Positions 6,009 to 6,062 of a DNA stretch of 6,062 nucleotides are shown piece by piece. Origin of the DNA: Flavobacterium psychrophilum (GTDB taxonomy: Bacteria > Bacteroidota > Bacteroidia > Flavobacteriales > Flavobacteriaceae); the NCBI GenBank assembly GCA_022729635.1, contig DZAU01000094.1, positions 1 through 6,062 of the forward strand. Reading direction: 5' to 3'. The translations under genes and the position numbers were made by a program. Positions within the stretch are counted from its first letter, which is position 1; every line of letters begins with the position of its first letter. Under the pieces are notes generated by a model. The model was not told the origin of the DNA. It saw only the letters and a list, made by a program, of their open reading frames with translations, and ran no database searches.

Positions 6009-6062
6009 TTAATTGCTTGGCACAGATTTTTTCTTCTCCATGATGTTTACTTCTTCTGGAAC
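6009..6062 (-). CDS. C-terminal end of a convergent gene (partial, unidentified)
   Basis: On the - strand the window edge reads in one frame as VPEEVNIMEKKKSVPSN followed by a TAA stop (complement of 6009-6011). The frame enters from beyond the window, so only 17 residues are visible and the product cannot be identified. It is supported by composition typical of a charged C-terminus and by the bidirectional hairpin 18 bases past its stop. A second - strand frame is also open for about 20 codons but reads less like protein (SRRSKHHGEEKICAKQLKYF), so the frame choice is tentative. Confidence 0.45.
   Translation of the reverse strand, partial: VPEEVNIMEKKKSVPSN

Overview
The window is AT-rich and all complete genes lie on the + strand. 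It looks like a chromosomal piece of a member of the Bacteroidota, most likely class Flavobacteriia. The reasons are low GC with mostly TAA stops, starts of the form ATGAAAA behind A-rich leaders, several lipoproteins with an acidic Ser/Asn-Asp stretch just after the lipobox cysteine, and a secreted 'VGIGTTTP...LDI...G.VIPR' protein ending in an S74 chaperone domain. No species can be named from the sequence.

Layout. Positions 7-528 encode a small lipoprotein of DUF6252-like type. Positions 548-1711 encode a lipoprotein with seven RCC1 repeats, enough for one complete beta-propeller. Only 2 bases later, 1714-2979 encodes a periplasmic protein with a signal peptide, a charged helix, a middle beta-sandwich-like region and a C-terminal OmpA peptidoglycan-binding domain. 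Positions 2980-3165 hold a short reading frame (2995-3147) that resembles the last strands of an exported protein and may be a gene remnant; a perfect 18-base palindrome lies inside it. Positions 3166-3621 encode a second small lipoprotein, distantly like the first. Positions 3633-5894 encode a large tail-fibre-like surface protein with an S74 intramolecular chaperone domain and an unusual long C-terminal extension. A strong hairpin at 5948-5990 closes the run. Beyond it, the C-terminal end of a convergent gene seems to enter on the - strand (6009-6062).

How the genes may work together. Every complete gene encodes an exported product and none looks like a cytoplasmic enzyme. Spacings of 19, 2 and 11 bases suggest co-transcription in two blocks (7-2979 and 3166-5894), possibly one. 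The likely theme is the cell envelope and surface: lipoproteins probably displayed outside, an OmpA-domain protein bound to peptidoglycan, and a trimeric fibre-like protein that may process itself. This is inference from domains and context. No enzyme active site other than the S74 Ser/Lys pair is visible, and no substrate can be assigned.

No tRNA, rRNA, CRISPR array, insertion sequence or riboswitch was recognised, and no convincing TAnnTTTG-type Bacteroidota promoter was found in the short intergenic spaces. The promoter of the first gene would lie outside the window.
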